This document shows positions 8,264 to 16,900 of a stretch of 64,000 bases of DNA, one piece after another. Positions within the stretch are counted from its first letter, which is position 1, and each line of letters starts with the position of its first letter. A program made the position numbers and the translations under genes. The notes beneath the pieces were generated by a model that saw nothing but the letters and a program-made list of their open reading frames with translations, was not told the origin of the DNA and did not search any database. Location: the NCBI RefSeq assembly GCF_000389635.1, contig NC_021182.1:4257925-4321924 (forward strand), written 5' to 3'. This DNA comes from Clostridium pasteurianum BC1 (lineage in GTDB: Bacteria > Bacillota > Clostridia > Clostridiales > Clostridiaceae).

Positions 8264-9334
8264 TTATTTATAATATGCATCTGTTACTAAATCTTTAGCA
8301 GTCAGTTTACCTTTTGGAATAGAACCATTTTTAACCGAATCATCCAACCAAGGTTTTAAATATTTTTCATTATCAATATTTAGATTTTCAGAATAATAAT
8401 GACTTCCACTAACTGGTTGCCCTATATGTTTCGCAGTTAAATCTGCTGCTTCCTTAGGATTATGGTTTGACCAAGTTTGTGCTTCTACCATAGCTTTAAG
8501 AAAATTTCTAGTTACATTTGGATTTTTCTCTGCCCAGGTTTTATTGACAACCCAATAACTTAATCCAGCTGTTGGTCCAAGATCAGTATCTGCCGTATCT
8601 GCTATTTTTACATTGCCTGCTTTCTGCATACCAGTATAATATGGTGGATGAACTGCTGATACATCAACCGTTCCCTGAGTAAGAGCTTGTATTGCCTGAA
8701 CATCTGGCATTGTAACCCATTCTATTCTATCTCTTGGAATTCCAAATTTATCAGCTAAAGTATTTCCTTCAAAATCAGCACAAATATTAGCAGCAATTGT
8801 TGTAAACTTTAATTTTTGGCCCTTTTTATAGTTTACTAAATCTTTAAAGGTTTTAACTCCAGCCTGCGATGCCTTTGCACTGACAAACCACCACATATGT
8901 CTATATTTAGGATCTACATCTGGTGCTGGATCTATTCCTTCTGCTCCAATACCTATTATATTAGCTCCACCAGCTATTGCTGGTGCATAAGTATTTGGAT
9001 GAAATGAATCAACATAATTGTTTCCATTTAAAATGGATGGAATCTGTTGAGCAGCTTGAGTTTCTCCAGTATACTCAACTTTCAAACCATATTTTTTAAA
9101 AAATCCCTTTTCATCCGCAACAACCCACGGTGTAGAGGAACAATCCAACTTTGAAGAAGTTTTAATTGGAATTAATCCATCCTTATCAGGCTTTAATTCA
9201 TCACCTGTAGATTTTGCTGAAGATGTTGATGCACTGGAAGATTGCTTACCACATGCAGTTGCTACTAAACTTACTAAGCATATCAGTGAAATTAAAGTTA
9301 GCAGGAATTTTTTGTTAAAACGATTTTTAACCAT
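8264..9334 (-). CDS. NMT1/SsuA-type ABC substrate-binding lipoprotein, paralogue 1
   Basis: 356 residues. Signal peptide with lipobox VATAC (Cys28), a Ser-rich linker, then the periplasmic-binding fold of the sulfonate/nitrate/taurine family with STPWVVADEKGFFKKYGL and PNTYAPAIAGG segments near the ligand site. Two nearly identical paralogues follow upstream. It has its own promoter, operator-like box and attenuator, so it is a separate unit. Lipoproteins of this family deliver a small anion or amine to an SsuC-type permease such as the one at 1-491. Sulfonate or another organosulfur compound is a guess from the co-regulated cysK; the ligand is not determined. Confidence 0.85.
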   Translation of the reverse strand: MVKNRFNKKFLLTLISLICLVSLVATACGKQSSSASTSSAKSTGDELKPDKDGLIPIKTSSKLDCSSTPWVVADEKGFFKKYGLKVEYTGETQAAQQIPSILNGNNYVDSFHPNTYAPAIAGGANIIGIGAEGIDPAPDVDPKYRHMWWFVSAKASQAGVKTFKDLVNYKKGQKLKFTTIAANICADFEGNTLADKFGIPRDRIEWVTMPDVQAIQALTQGTVDVSAVHPPYYTGMQKAGNVKIADTADTDLGPTAGLSYWVVNKTWAEKNPNVTRNFLKAMVEAQTWSNHNPKEAADLTAKHIGQPVSGSHYYSENLNIDNEKYLKPWLDDSVKNGSIPKGKLTAKDLVTDAYYK

Positions 9335-9371
9335 TGTAATTTACCCTCCTAGTTTCTATATTAAGTCATAA

Positions 9372-9440
9372 ATAAAAATAAAGAGACCAAACCCTTCAAT
9401 TTTTTTGAAAGAATTTGGTCTCTAGTGTTTCTAGTCAACC
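9372..9440 (-). promoter_or_regulatory. Leader attenuator, copy 4
   Basis: Minus strand: GGTT, GA, CTAG, loop AAACA, CTAG, A, GACC, then terminator stem GACCAAATTCTTTC with its partner around a short loop and a U-rich end. It precedes lipoprotein paralogue 1. Confidence 0.75.
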
Positions 9441-9454
9441 TAATATAATTTCTT

Positions 9455-9505
9455 ATTATTCCTATTCCTTTAGTATAAAATACTACAAAATTCACTGAAT
9501 GTCAA
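9455..9505 (-). promoter_or_regulatory. Promoter with operator-like box (lipoprotein 1)
   Basis: TTGACA (9500-9505), 17-base spacer, TATTTT (9477-9482) on the minus strand, then ACTAAAGGAATAGGAATAAT, a close match to the shared box. Confidence 0.65.
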
Positions 9506-9540
9506 CATTTTTTAATGATCTAATAGGAGTAATTATAAAA

Positions 9541-9588
9541 ATACCTTATTAGTATATAAATAACCTGGATTATAATATCTAATAAGGT
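9541..9588 (-). terminator. Terminator of lipoprotein paralogue 2
   Basis: On the minus strand ACCTTATTAG pairs with CTAATAAGGT across a loop of about 26 bases, followed by ATTTTTAT. It lies just after the stop codon at 9656. Confidence 0.6.
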
Positions 9589-9655
9589 TAACATTCTTCA
9601 GACAATTATATTAATAATATCTAACCTATAAATCTTTAATTTCAATTTTACTCTT

Positions 9656-10726
9656 TTATTTATAATATGCATCTGTTACCATATCTGAAGCTTTTACTTT
9701 ACCCGCTGGAATTGAACCATTTTTAACTGAGTCATCCAGCCAAGGTTTTAGGTATTTTTCATTATCAATATTTAAGTTTTCACTATAATAATGACTTCCA
9801 CTAACAGGCTGCCCAATATGCTTTGCAGTTAAATCTGCTGCTTCCTTAGAGTTGTTATTTGACCAAGTATCTGCTTCTGTTATTGCTTTAAGAAATTTTC
9901 TAAGTACATTTGGATTTTCAGCCGCCCAGGTTTTGTTGACAACCCAATAGGTTAAGCCTGCTGTTGGCCCAAGATCAGTATCCGCCGTATCTGCTATTTT
10001 TATATTCCCAGCTTTCTCCATTCCCGTATAAAATGGCGGATGAACTGCTGATACATCAACTGTTCCCTGAGTAAGAGCCTGTAATGCCTGAACATCTGGC
10101 ATTGTAACCCATTCTATTCTATCCCTTGGAATTCCATATTTATCAGCCAAAGTATTTCCCTCAAAATCAGTACAAATATTAGCAGAGCCTGTTGTAAACT
10201 TTAATTTTTGGCCCTTTTTATAATCTGCTAAATCCTTAAAAGTTTTAACTCCAGCCTGTGAAGCTTTAGCACTGACAAACCACCACATATGCCTGTATTT
10301 AGGATCTATATCTGGTGCTGGATCTATTCCTGCTGCTCCAACGCCTATTATATTAGCTCCTCCTGCTATAGCTGGTGCATAAGTATTGGGGTGAAATGAT
10401 TCAACATAATTATTCCCATTTAAAATAGCTGGAATCTTTTGAGCTGCTTGAGTTTCTCCAGTATACTCAACTTTCAAGCCATATTTTTTAAAGAATCCCT
10501 TTTCATCCGCAACAACCCACGGTGTAGAGTCACAAGCCAATTTTGAGGAAGTTTTTATTGCAATTAATCCATCACTGCCAGGCTTTAACTTATCCGCTAT
10601 AGATTTTGATGAGGACGCTGATGAACTTGAAGATTGTTTACCGCAGGCTGTTGCCACCAAACTTACTGTGCATACTAATGAAATAAGCACTAGTAAAGAT
10701 TTTTTGTTAGATCTTTTCTTAACCAT
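9656..10726 (-). CDS. NMT1/SsuA-type ABC substrate-binding lipoprotein, paralogue 2
   Basis: 356 residues, same layout as paralogue 1: lipobox VATAC (Cys28), Ser-rich linker, NMT1-like domain. Differences cluster in the linker and at a few possible ligand positions, for example LACDSTPWVV where paralogue 1 has LDCSSTPWVV, and NGNNYVESFHP against NNNVNAFHP in paralogue 3. Start ATG has GGGGGTT upstream. It lies downstream of paralogue 3 with only 111 bases between, which contain attenuator copy 5 but no evident promoter, so it is probably read from the 11908 unit and then controlled again at its own leader. Confidence 0.85.
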   Translation of the reverse strand: MVKKRSNKKSLLVLISLVCTVSLVATACGKQSSSSSASSSKSIADKLKPGSDGLIAIKTSSKLACDSTPWVVADEKGFFKKYGLKVEYTGETQAAQKIPAILNGNNYVESFHPNTYAPAIAGGANIIGVGAAGIDPAPDIDPKYRHMWWFVSAKASQAGVKTFKDLADYKKGQKLKFTTGSANICTDFEGNTLADKYGIPRDRIEWVTMPDVQALQALTQGTVDVSAVHPPFYTGMEKAGNIKIADTADTDLGPTAGLTYWVVNKTWAAENPNVLRKFLKAITEADTWSNNNSKEAADLTAKHIGQPVSGSHYYSENLNIDNEKYLKPWLDDSVKNGSIPAGKVKASDMVTDAYYK

Positions 10727-10759
10727 AAATTAACCCCCTAAATTCTTATTTATTTCATA

Positions 10760-10825
10760 TTATAAAAGAGACCAAAACTTTTCAAATTTACGAAAAGTTT
10801 TGGTCTCCAGTATCTCCAGTGAACC
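10760..10825 (-). promoter_or_regulatory. Leader attenuator, copy 5 (intergenic)
   Basis: Minus strand: GGTT, CA, CTGG, loop AGATA, CTGG, A, GACC, then a GACCAAAACTTTTC terminator stem. The inner stem CTGG/CTGG still pairs through two G-U pairs. This copy lies inside an operon rather than behind its own promoter. Confidence 0.7.
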
Positions 10826-10837
10826 TAAAGTTTTTTA

Positions 10838-11908
10838 TTATTTATAATATGCATCTGTTACCATATCTGAAACTTTTACTTTACCCGCTGGAATTGAACC
10901 ATTTTTAACTGAGTCATCCAGCCAAGGTTTTAAATATTTTGCATTATCGATGTTTAGAGTCTCAGTATAATAATGACTTCCACTAACTGGTTGTCCTATA
11001 TGTTTTGCAGTTAAATCTGCTGCTTCTTTAGTATTATGATTTGCCCAAGTATCTGCTTCTGTCATTGCTTTAAGAAATTTTCTAACTACATTTGGATTTT
11101 CAGCTGCCCAAGTTTTGTTGACAACCCAATAGGTTAAACCTGCTGTTGGTCCAAGATCAGTATCTGCTGTATCTGCTATTTTTACATTGCCTGCCTTTTC
11201 CATTCCAGTATAATATGGTGGATGTACTGCTGATACATCAACTGTTCCTTGAGTAAGGGCCTGTAATGCTTGAACATCTGGCATTGTTACCCATTCTATT
11301 CTATCCCTTGGAATTCCATATTTATCAGCTAAAGTATTTCCCTCAAAATCAGTACAAATATTAGCAGAACCTGTTGTAAACTTTAATTTTTGACCCTTTT
11401 TATAATCTGCTAAATCTTTAAAAGTTTTAACTCCAGCCTGTGAAGCTTTAGCACTAACAAACCACCACATATGTCTGTATTTAGGATCTATATCTGGTGC
11501 TGGATCTATTCCTGCTGGTCCGACACCTATTATATTAGCTCCTCCTGCTACTGCTGGTGCATAAGTATTTGGATGAAAAGCATTAACATTATTGTTTCCA
11601 TTTAAAATAGATGGAATTTGTTGAGCTGCTTGAGTTTCCCCAGTATATACTACTTTCAAACCATATTTCTTAAAAAATCCCTTCTGGTCAGCAACAACCC
11701 ATGGTGTAGATGAGCAATCTATTTTTGAAGAAGTTTTTATTGGAATTAATCCATCACTATCAGGCTTTAACTTATCTCCTGTAGAATTTGATGAAGACGC
11801 CGATGCACTGGAAGATTGTTTTCCGCATGCAGTTGCTACTAAACTTACTAAGCATATTAGTGAAACAAGAACTAATACAAATTTTTTACTGAACCTTCTT
11901 TTAATCAT
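10838..11908 (-). CDS. NMT1/SsuA-type ABC substrate-binding lipoprotein, paralogue 3
   Basis: 356 residues with lipobox VATAC (Cys28) and the same NMT1-like fold as its two neighbours. Start ATG follows AGGAGGAG. Binding-site neighbours differ slightly (NGNNNVNAFHPNTYAP; GVGPAGIDPAPD), so the three may bind related but different ligands. It is the first gene of a unit with promoter, operator-like box and attenuator copy 6, and is followed by paralogue 2. No permease or ATPase lies next to it, so the triplicated receptors probably share the permease seen at the left edge. Confidence 0.85.
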   Translation of the reverse strand: MIKRRFSKKFVLVLVSLICLVSLVATACGKQSSSASASSSNSTGDKLKPDSDGLIPIKTSSKIDCSSTPWVVADQKGFFKKYGLKVVYTGETQAAQQIPSILNGNNNVNAFHPNTYAPAVAGGANIIGVGPAGIDPAPDIDPKYRHMWWFVSAKASQAGVKTFKDLADYKKGQKLKFTTGSANICTDFEGNTLADKYGIPRDRIEWVTMPDVQALQALTQGTVDVSAVHPPYYTGMEKAGNVKIADTADTDLGPTAGLTYWVVNKTWAAENPNVVRKFLKAMTEADTWANHNTKEAADLTAKHIGQPVSGSHYYTETLNIDNAKYLKPWLDDSVKNGSIPAGKVKVSDMVTDAYYK

Positions 11909-12032
11909 TAAAATTTACTCCTCCTAGATTTTTATATTTAAAGTATTTGTTTGATGGAATAATTACCTTTTTATAAAAATAACTTATGTATTGGCATAAA
12001 CTATTTTCTAAATTGGCAAAATAAACTTCAGC

Positions 12033-12094
12033 AAAAAAGCTAAGCTCTTTCAAATCAATGAAAAAACTTAGCCTCCAGTAAATCTGGTCAACTA
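12033..12094 (-). promoter_or_regulatory. Leader attenuator, copy 6
   Basis: Minus strand: TTAGTT, GA, CCAG, loop ATTTA, CTGG, A, GGCTAA, then a GGCTAAG terminator stem ending in TTTTTT. The outer helix can reach six pairs here. Confidence 0.75.
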
Positions 12095-12107
12095 AAACTT
12101 TATTATA

Positions 12108-12157
12108 TTATTCCGATGTGTTTACTATAAGATACTATATATTAAAAAAAGTGTCAA
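12108..12157 (-). promoter_or_regulatory. Promoter with operator-like box (lipoprotein 3)
   Basis: TTGACA (12152-12157), 17-base spacer, TATCTT (12129-12134) on the minus strand, then AGTAAACACATCGGAATAAT. Confidence 0.65.
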
Positions 12158-12179
12158 TACTTTATTTACACTTTTTTAA

Positions 12180-12256
12180 ATATGTTATTTTATCTTCAAT
12201 GATTCTCATCAAACAAGTATATGAAATTTCTCCTGTTTACAAAGAGATAAATTCAG
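12180..12256 (-). pseudogene. Remnant of a cupredoxin-like domain after the HMA gene
   Basis: The minus strand just past the HMA stop codon encodes LTEFISL, a stop, then TGEISYTCLMRIIEDK. This matches the VEFTP...GNFTYTCWMGMIK part of the cupredoxin-like domain in the protein at 948-2645. The HMA gene therefore looks like the surviving front of a decayed HMA-membrane-cupredoxin protein. Confidence 0.55.
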
Positions 12257-12490
12257 TTAAAATTTCAAGTTAATTTTATTTTCATCTACTGAAAATCCCA
12301 ACAATTCTATCTTCTTTTTTATATTCTTTAAATCTATTTTTGCATTATCATACTCAAATTTTGCTTTTTCAGAAGCGTAGCTAACATTTACTTTAACAAT
12401 ACCTTCTACCTTTTCTAGCGTTGATTTTATTCTCATTGAACATAAATTACAAGTCATTCCATATACATTAAGTGAAATATTTTCTATCAT
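12257..12490 (-). CDS. Small heavy-metal-associated (HMA) domain protein, CopZ-like
   Basis: 77 residues forming one ferredoxin-like HMA domain. The metal site GMTCNLC (residues about 11-17) is intact. Such domains carry Cu(I) or similar soft metals. The C-terminus stops directly before a remnant of a cupredoxin-like domain, so it may be a truncated multidomain protein rather than a true chaperone; a lone HMA domain can still work. It has attenuator copy 7 upstream, but the outer helix there is weak. Confidence 0.75.
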   Translation of the reverse strand: MIENISLNVYGMTCNLCSMRIKSTLEKVEGIVKVNVSYASEKAKFEYDNAKIDLKNIKKKIELLGFSVDENKINLKF

Positions 12491-12566
12491 ATCATCACAT
12501 CCTAGTTAAAAATTTTTAATAATATTGTTATTTGTATATTTTAAAGAAATGGCATATAAACCACAA

Positions 12567-12630
12567 TAAAAAGACTAAGTATATTGTAAAATTAAAATAC
12601 ACTTAGTCTCCAGTGTTTCTGATAAATCAT
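12567..12630 (-). promoter_or_regulatory. Leader attenuator, copy 7 (partly degenerate)
   Basis: Minus strand: TCAG, loop AAACA, CTGG, A, GACT, then GACTAAGTGTATTTT terminator stem and TTTTT. The TCAG/CTGG inner stem uses one G-U pair. The usual TTGAC is replaced by TTTA and the outer helix is weak. No clear promoter was found in 12631-12771. Confidence 0.6.
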
Positions 12631-12771
12631 TAAAATCATATTTACTTACATAATAACCAATATGTAAATATCGTTTGTTCTCTGAATAATAACTACTAAA
12701 TAATTTATTTTAAGTTTAGTAGAAGTATAAACTACTACTAAGTGATATTCATTTACCTCTAAAACATAAAC

Positions 12772-13701
12772 TTATTGGAATAAAGGAGTTGATAAATATC
12801 TTTCACCAGTATCTGGCAATAACACCACTATCTTTTTCCCTTTATTTTCAGGTCTCTTTGCAATTTGTGTTGCTGCAAAAGTAGCTGCTCCTGAGGATAT
12901 ACCTACTAATAAGCCTTCATTTTTTGCCAATTCTCTTGCTGTTTCAATAGCTTCTTCATTTTTTACCTGAAATATTTCGTCTATAACCTCAGCGTTAAAG
13001 GTATCTGGAATAAATCCAGCTCCAATTCCCTGAATTTTATGTGGCCCTGGTTTTCCTCCAGATAAAACTGGAGAATCGAAAGGTTCCACCGCAATAATCT
13101 TTACATTTGGATTTTTACTTTTTAATGTCTCTCCTACACCACTAACAGTTCCACCAGTGCCAACACCTGCTATAAAAATATCTACTTGTCCATCTGTATC
13201 TCTCCAAATTTCTTCAGCAGTAGTCTTTTTATGAATTTCAGGATTATTTGGATTTTTAAATTGTTGTGGTATAAAAGAATTTGGATTTTCCTTTGCCAAT
13301 TCTTCAGCTTTTTTAATGGCACCTTTCATTCCTTCTGGCCCTGGTGTTAAAACTAACTCCGCACCAAGTGCTTTAAGAAGATTTCTTCTCTCTAAAGTCA
13401 TTGTTTCAGGCATAGCCAGTATAAGTCTGTATCCCTTTGAAGCTGCCACAAAAGCAAGGCCTATTCCTGTATTACCACTTGTAGGTTCAATTATAACAGT
13501 GTCTTTATTTATTAAACCTTTTTCTTCCGCATCTTTTATCATAGCATATCCAATTCTATCTTTTACACTTCCTGCTGGATTAAAATACTCTAATTTAGCA
13601 ATAACTTCAGCTTCCAATCCCTTGTGAGCATTGTAATTTGAAAGTTCTAATAATGGTGTATTTCCAATTAAATCAACTAATTTTTTTGCTATTTTTGACA
13701 T
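12772..13701 (-). CDS. cysK: Cysteine synthase (O-acetylserine sulfhydrylase)
   Basis: 309 residues, the usual length for CysK. It makes L-cysteine from O-acetyl-L-serine and sulfide with pyridoxal phosphate in the cytoplasm. The PLP lysine is Lys47 in [28 protein letters not shown] binds the substrate carboxylate, GTGGTVSG grips the cofactor phosphate, and SSGAA near residue 265 completes the site. ATG is preceded by AGGGGGA. Single gene with an operator-like box shared with the surrounding attenuator-controlled units, but no attenuator itself. This link makes cysteine or sulfur supply the likely signal for the box. Confidence 0.93.
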   Translation of the reverse strand: MSKIAKKLVDLIGNTPLLELSNYNAHKGLEAEVIAKLEYFNPAGSVKDRIGYAMIKDAEEKGLINKDTVIIEPTSGNTGIGLAFVAASKGYRLILAMPETMTLERRNLLKALGAELVLTPGPEGMKGAIKKAEELAKENPNSFIPQQFKNPNNPEIHKKTTAEEIWRDTDGQVDIFIAGVGTGGTVSGVGETLKSKNPNVKIIAVEPFDSPVLSGGKPGPHKIQGIGAGFIPDTFNAEVIDEIFQVKNEEAIETARELAKNEGLLVGISSGAATFAATQIAKRPENKGKKIVVLLPDTGERYLSTPLFQ

Positions 13702-13732
13702 ATTTATTTTCCCCCTAAAGTTTTATATTTTA

Positions 13733-13765
13733 ACCTACCATTCCTATTTGTTTATTATAATACCA
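13733..13765 (-). promoter_or_regulatory. cysK promoter region with operator-like box
   Basis: Minus strand TATAAT (13754-13759) is overlapped and followed by AATAAACAAATAGGAATGGT, the best-conserved form of the shared box. The -35 is weak. Confidence 0.6.
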
Positions 13766-13814
13766 TATTTCACAAATATATTCTATAGTTTTTTACTATT
13801 TATAAATAATTTTC

Positions 13815-15206
13815 TTATATTCCTTTTGGTAATAGTACAGTAAATTCTGTTCCCTTACCTAAATTGCTCTTTACAGCTATATTTCCTTTATGAAAATTCA
13901 CAATGGCCTTTGCAATAGTAAGTCCTATTCCAGCTCCTCCTGTCAATCTATTTCTAGATTTATCTACACGATAAAATCGTTCAAAGATATAGGGTAAATC
14001 TTCTGAGGATATTCCTCTTCCTGTATCTTTAATTTTTATAATTATTTCCTTATCACTTTTATCAATAATTATCTCTACATTTCCATCCTTAGGTGTATAT
14101 TTTAACGAATTAGATATGAGATTTATTATAACTTGACTAATCTTATCTTTATCCGCAAATACAATTTCTCTTTTTCCATTAAGATTAATGTTAATTCCTT
14201 TATTTTTAAAATCAGCCTGAAAATTATATATTATTTTCTTTATTTGATCATAAATATCATATTTAACCTTAGATAATTTATAATTTTCACTTTCATATTC
14301 AGCTAAATTTTCTAAATCTCCTATTAATCTATTTATTCTCAGGCTTTCTTCATGGCAGCTTTCCAATCTTTCTGTACTTGGTTTCCATATTCCATCTATC
14401 ATAGCTTCCAGATGACTTTGCAATGTTGCCAAAGGTGTTCTAAGTTCATGGGCAATATCAGCAGACATTCTTTTTCTTAAATTTTTCTGATTTTCAAGGG
14501 TTTCCGCTAAATTATTAATTGTTGAAATCAACAAATCAATTTCTGCTGTTTCAGATTTTTCAGTAATTTTATTATTATAAAAACCATTGGCAATATTTTG
14601 TGCTGCCTTAACGACTCTGGATATGGGATTGCTCAACATTTTAGCCATAAATAAACCTAACAGTACAGCAAAAAATAGTGCTAACATGCCTACGCCTAAT
14701 AAAAGCTTATTCAATGTATTTATAAATTCTATATCATTATCACTATAATAAAATGGACCGTAATATCCAATCTGTAAGTTTCCTATTTTATTATTATTAT
14801 TGTGAACTGTATATAATTTTTCTTCATATTTACCACTACTATTACCATAATATTTAGTCATATTATTTTCGATATGGTCTATCATCTGTTTACATAATCC
14901 ATTGTTATGGGTAGCGGCATCCCATATTACTTTACCGGAATTATCACTCAGTTTAATAATTAATCCCTGTTCAAGAGCATTGATACCTATACTTTCAATG
15001 GATTTATAATTCCAATTTTCATTGTCGCTGTATTGTTTGGAAATTAAATCTGCTAATTCCTTATTTTTATTTTCCTGATTTTCAATAGTATATTCTTTAA
15101 ATTGTTTTTCTAAAAATACATTTGTCATAAGGCTTATCATCAGTATACTTATTATAGCCACTAAAGCATAAGTTAGTGCTAATTTTGTCTTTAAACTACT
15201 TTTCAT
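13815..15206 (-). CDS. Sensor histidine kinase of a two-component system
   Basis: 463 residues. Membrane segments at about 10-30 and 165-190 enclose an extracytoplasmic sensing region of about 135 residues with no motif I recognise. HAMP linker follows at about 190-240. The phosphoaccepting His253 lies in SADIAHELRTPL. The ATPase domain has the N box (NLISNSLKYTP), G1 (DTGRGIS), F box (IFERFYRVDKS) and G2 (GGAGIGLTIAKA). It follows the response regulator by 19 bases and is transcribed with it. Signal unknown. Confidence 0.9.
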   Translation of the reverse strand: MKSSLKTKLALTYALVAIISILMISLMTNVFLEKQFKEYTIENQENKNKELADLISKQYSDNENWNYKSIESIGINALEQGLIIKLSDNSGKVIWDAATHNNGLCKQMIDHIENNMTKYYGNSSGKYEEKLYTVHNNNNKIGNLQIGYYGPFYYSDNDIEFINTLNKLLLGVGMLALFFAVLLGLFMAKMLSNPISRVVKAAQNIANGFYNNKITEKSETAEIDLLISTINNLAETLENQKNLRKRMSADIAHELRTPLATLQSHLEAMIDGIWKPSTERLESCHEESLRINRLIGDLENLAEYESENYKLSKVKYDIYDQIKKIIYNFQADFKNKGININLNGKREIVFADKDKISQVIINLISNSLKYTPKDGNVEIIIDKSDKEIIIKIKDTGRGISSEDLPYIFERFYRVDKSRNRLTGGAGIGLTIAKAIVNFHKGNIAVKSNLGKGTEFTVLLPKGI

Positions 15207-15225
15207 TTATTATTCTCCCCCTATC

Positions 15226-15927
15226 TCATTCTCCAAATTTATAACCTACACCACGTATAGTCTGAATATATTTAGGAACTCGGGGATCACTTTCAATCTT
15301 ATGTCTCAAATTTTTTATATGAGAATCGACAGCTCTGTCATAGCCTTCAAAATCTCCACTTAATGCAATAGAAATTAGTTCTTCTCTCGTAAATACTTTT
15401 GAAGGATGCTTAGCCATTGCAATAAGTATATTGTACTCATTACGGGTAAGATTAACTAGAGTCCCAGCTTTTCTAACCTCATAAGATACATTGTCTATTA
15501 TAAGATCATTCTGATTAAAAGAATATATATCAGACGACTGAACTTCATCAACTTCAACTCTTCTTAATAATGCCTTTACTCTGGCAACAAGCTGTCTTGG
15601 ACTAAAAGGTTTTGTTATATAGTCATCTGCTCCTATATCGAGACCATTTAAAATATCCTCCTCACCAATTTTTGCAGTAAGCATAATTATAGGAACTTTT
15701 GATTTTTTAATTCTTAAAAATTTACATATTTCTTCACCATTTATATCCGGCAGCATTAAATCTAAAATAATAAGATCAGGATTAACATTATAAAATAAAC
15801 TTATAGCTTCATTTCCGTTAGTAGCTGTAAAAGCATAAAAATTACTATTTTCAATATATGATTTTATAACTTCTATAATCTTTATTTCATCATCTACAAT
15901 TAGTATCTTTTTTCTATCTTTGTTCAT
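15226..15927 (-). CDS. OmpR-family response regulator
   Basis: 233 residues. The receiver domain (1-120) has Asp10-Asp11, the phosphoacceptor Asp56 in ILDLMLPD, Thr in MLTAK and Lys in YITKPFSP. The winged-helix domain (about 135-230) has the typical SHIKNLRHKIE recognition helix and YIQTIRGVGYKF wing. First gene of the pair with the kinase at 13815. Targets are not evident; neighbours are cysK and a Met-rich lipoprotein. Confidence 0.9.
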   Translation of the reverse strand: MNKDRKKILIVDDEIKIIEVIKSYIENSNFYAFTATNGNEAISLFYNVNPDLIILDLMLPDINGEEICKFLRIKKSKVPIIMLTAKIGEEDILNGLDIGADDYITKPFSPRQLVARVKALLRRVEVDEVQSSDIYSFNQNDLIIDNVSYEVRKAGTLVNLTRNEYNILIAMAKHPSKVFTREELISIALSGDFEGYDRAVDSHIKNLRHKIESDPRVPKYIQTIRGVGYKFGE

Positions 15928-16114
15928 ATTAAAGCTCCATTCAAATATAAAAATTTTATATATAATAATTATCTCCCAAAAGTTATTAATAAAAATTAGC
16001 TACTATATATTGTAAAAAATTAATGTATAGAATACAATAGGCTGAATAGTAAAAATTTATTTACAGCCTGTTGTTTTAATCATATAATTATAGACAAACT
16101 TCATTTAGTGAAGA

Positions 16115-16288
16115 TTTATCCGATGACTAGTCGCTGTAATACTCCACCGCACTCTGTGAAAGTGATTCACACAAAATTAAAAATTTTGGTTCTCTACTTT
16201 TCTAAAGATGGAGATAACAGCGACACGTCCCTGGATAATTCATCTAAACTTGGTGGGAGTACAAACTCCCACCAAGTAAGATTCATTG
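16115..16288 (+). repeat. Dispersed structured repeat, full copy
   Basis: Begins TTATCCGATGACTAGTCGCT and ends in a strong hairpin, CTTGGTGGGAG/CTCCCACCAAG. Internal GTCGCTGT (16130-16137) pairs with ACAGCGAC (16217-16224). Related copies lie at 814, 19297, 25223, 25467, 46823 and 54592. It may be a non-autonomous IS200/IS605-like remnant or a conserved RNA. It fills most of the gap between the response regulator and the lipoprotein gene. Confidence 0.65.
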
Positions 16289-16411
16289 ATATTTCTAATA
16301 ATTTTGTCCTCGCTGTATCATTTAGATAAATCCGCTGCTGTATCCATATTAATTATGTAAGACATTACAGCGGACAATAAATTGTATAAAATTTGTAATT
16401 TTTAATGCTGA

Positions 16412-16567
16412 TTATTTACTTGCATTACTCATGTTAGTCATATTGCTCATATTACTCATAGACGCATTATTATCTTTAGTAGTCTTACTTGAACCGCAAC
16501 TAGTAAATATTAGTGTTGCTAATATCAAAATTATTAAGTTTATAATTATCCACTTTTTCTTTACCAC
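16412..16567 (-). CDS. Small Met-rich lipoprotein
   Basis: 51 residues from GTG 16567, seven bases after GGGGG; the longer frame's ATG at 16600 lies inside the terminator of the attenuator and is rejected. Signal peptide with lipobox LIFTSC, then a short tail with the repeat MSNMSNMTNMSN. Methionine repeats of this kind can bind Cu(I) or Ag(I). It has its own promoter and attenuator copy 8, so it belongs to the same regulon as the HMA and cupredoxin-like proteins. Family not recognised. Confidence 0.65.
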   Translation of the reverse strand: MVKKKWIIINLIILILATLIFTSCGSSKTTKDNNASMSNMSNMTNMSNASK

Positions 16568-16596
16568 TAAAATACCCCCAATTAATTTTAAATATA

Positions 16597-16656
16597 ACAA
16601 AAAAGCTAAATAACTATTTAAAATAATTATTTAGCCTCCAGTTTTCTGGTCAACTA
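16597..16656 (-). promoter_or_regulatory. Leader attenuator, copy 8
   Basis: Minus strand: TAGTT, GA, CCAG, loop AAAA, CTGG, A, GGCTA, then GGCTAAATAATTA terminator stem with AGCTTTTTTG. The outer helix gives five pairs. Confidence 0.8.
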
Positions 16657-16708
16657 TTGACAATTTCATTAAAAATTCATAGTAATCATATGTAATTAAT
16701 ATGTTTAT

Positions 16709-16737
16709 ATATTATTGCATTTTATCTATGCTGTCAA
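16709..16737 (-). promoter_or_regulatory. Promoter of the Met-rich lipoprotein
   Basis: TTGACA (16732-16737), 17-base spacer, TAATAT (16709-16714) on the minus strand. The downstream ATAAACATATTAATTAC is only a weak match to the operator-like box. Confidence 0.6.
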
Positions 16738-16834
16738 TAGAATTCATAAATTATTAATATTTTCTACATTATTTCTACAATAAATATTAATTGTATATAT
16801 GCTATGTTTTTTTAACCTGTGCTGGGCGCACCAT

Positions 16835-16873
16835 AAAAATACCAGTTCATAAATAATGAACTGGTATTTTCCA
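16835..16873 (-). terminator. Terminator of amtB-glnK
   Basis: AAAATACCAGTTCAT pairs with its exact complement across a short loop; on the minus strand it ends in TATTTTTATGG, after the glnK stop codon. Confidence 0.75.
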
Positions 16874-16900
16874 CTAATAGTTTTTTGCTTAAAACTTAAA

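Noticed and set aside
16108-16329. Open frame over the dispersed repeat as a gene
   Set aside because: It is covered by the structured repeat, and the related copies break the frame.
16412-16600. ATG 16600 as start of the Met-rich lipoprotein
   Set aside because: It lies within the attenuator's terminator and has no ribosome site; GTG 16567 has GGGGG at good distance and starts the signal peptide.
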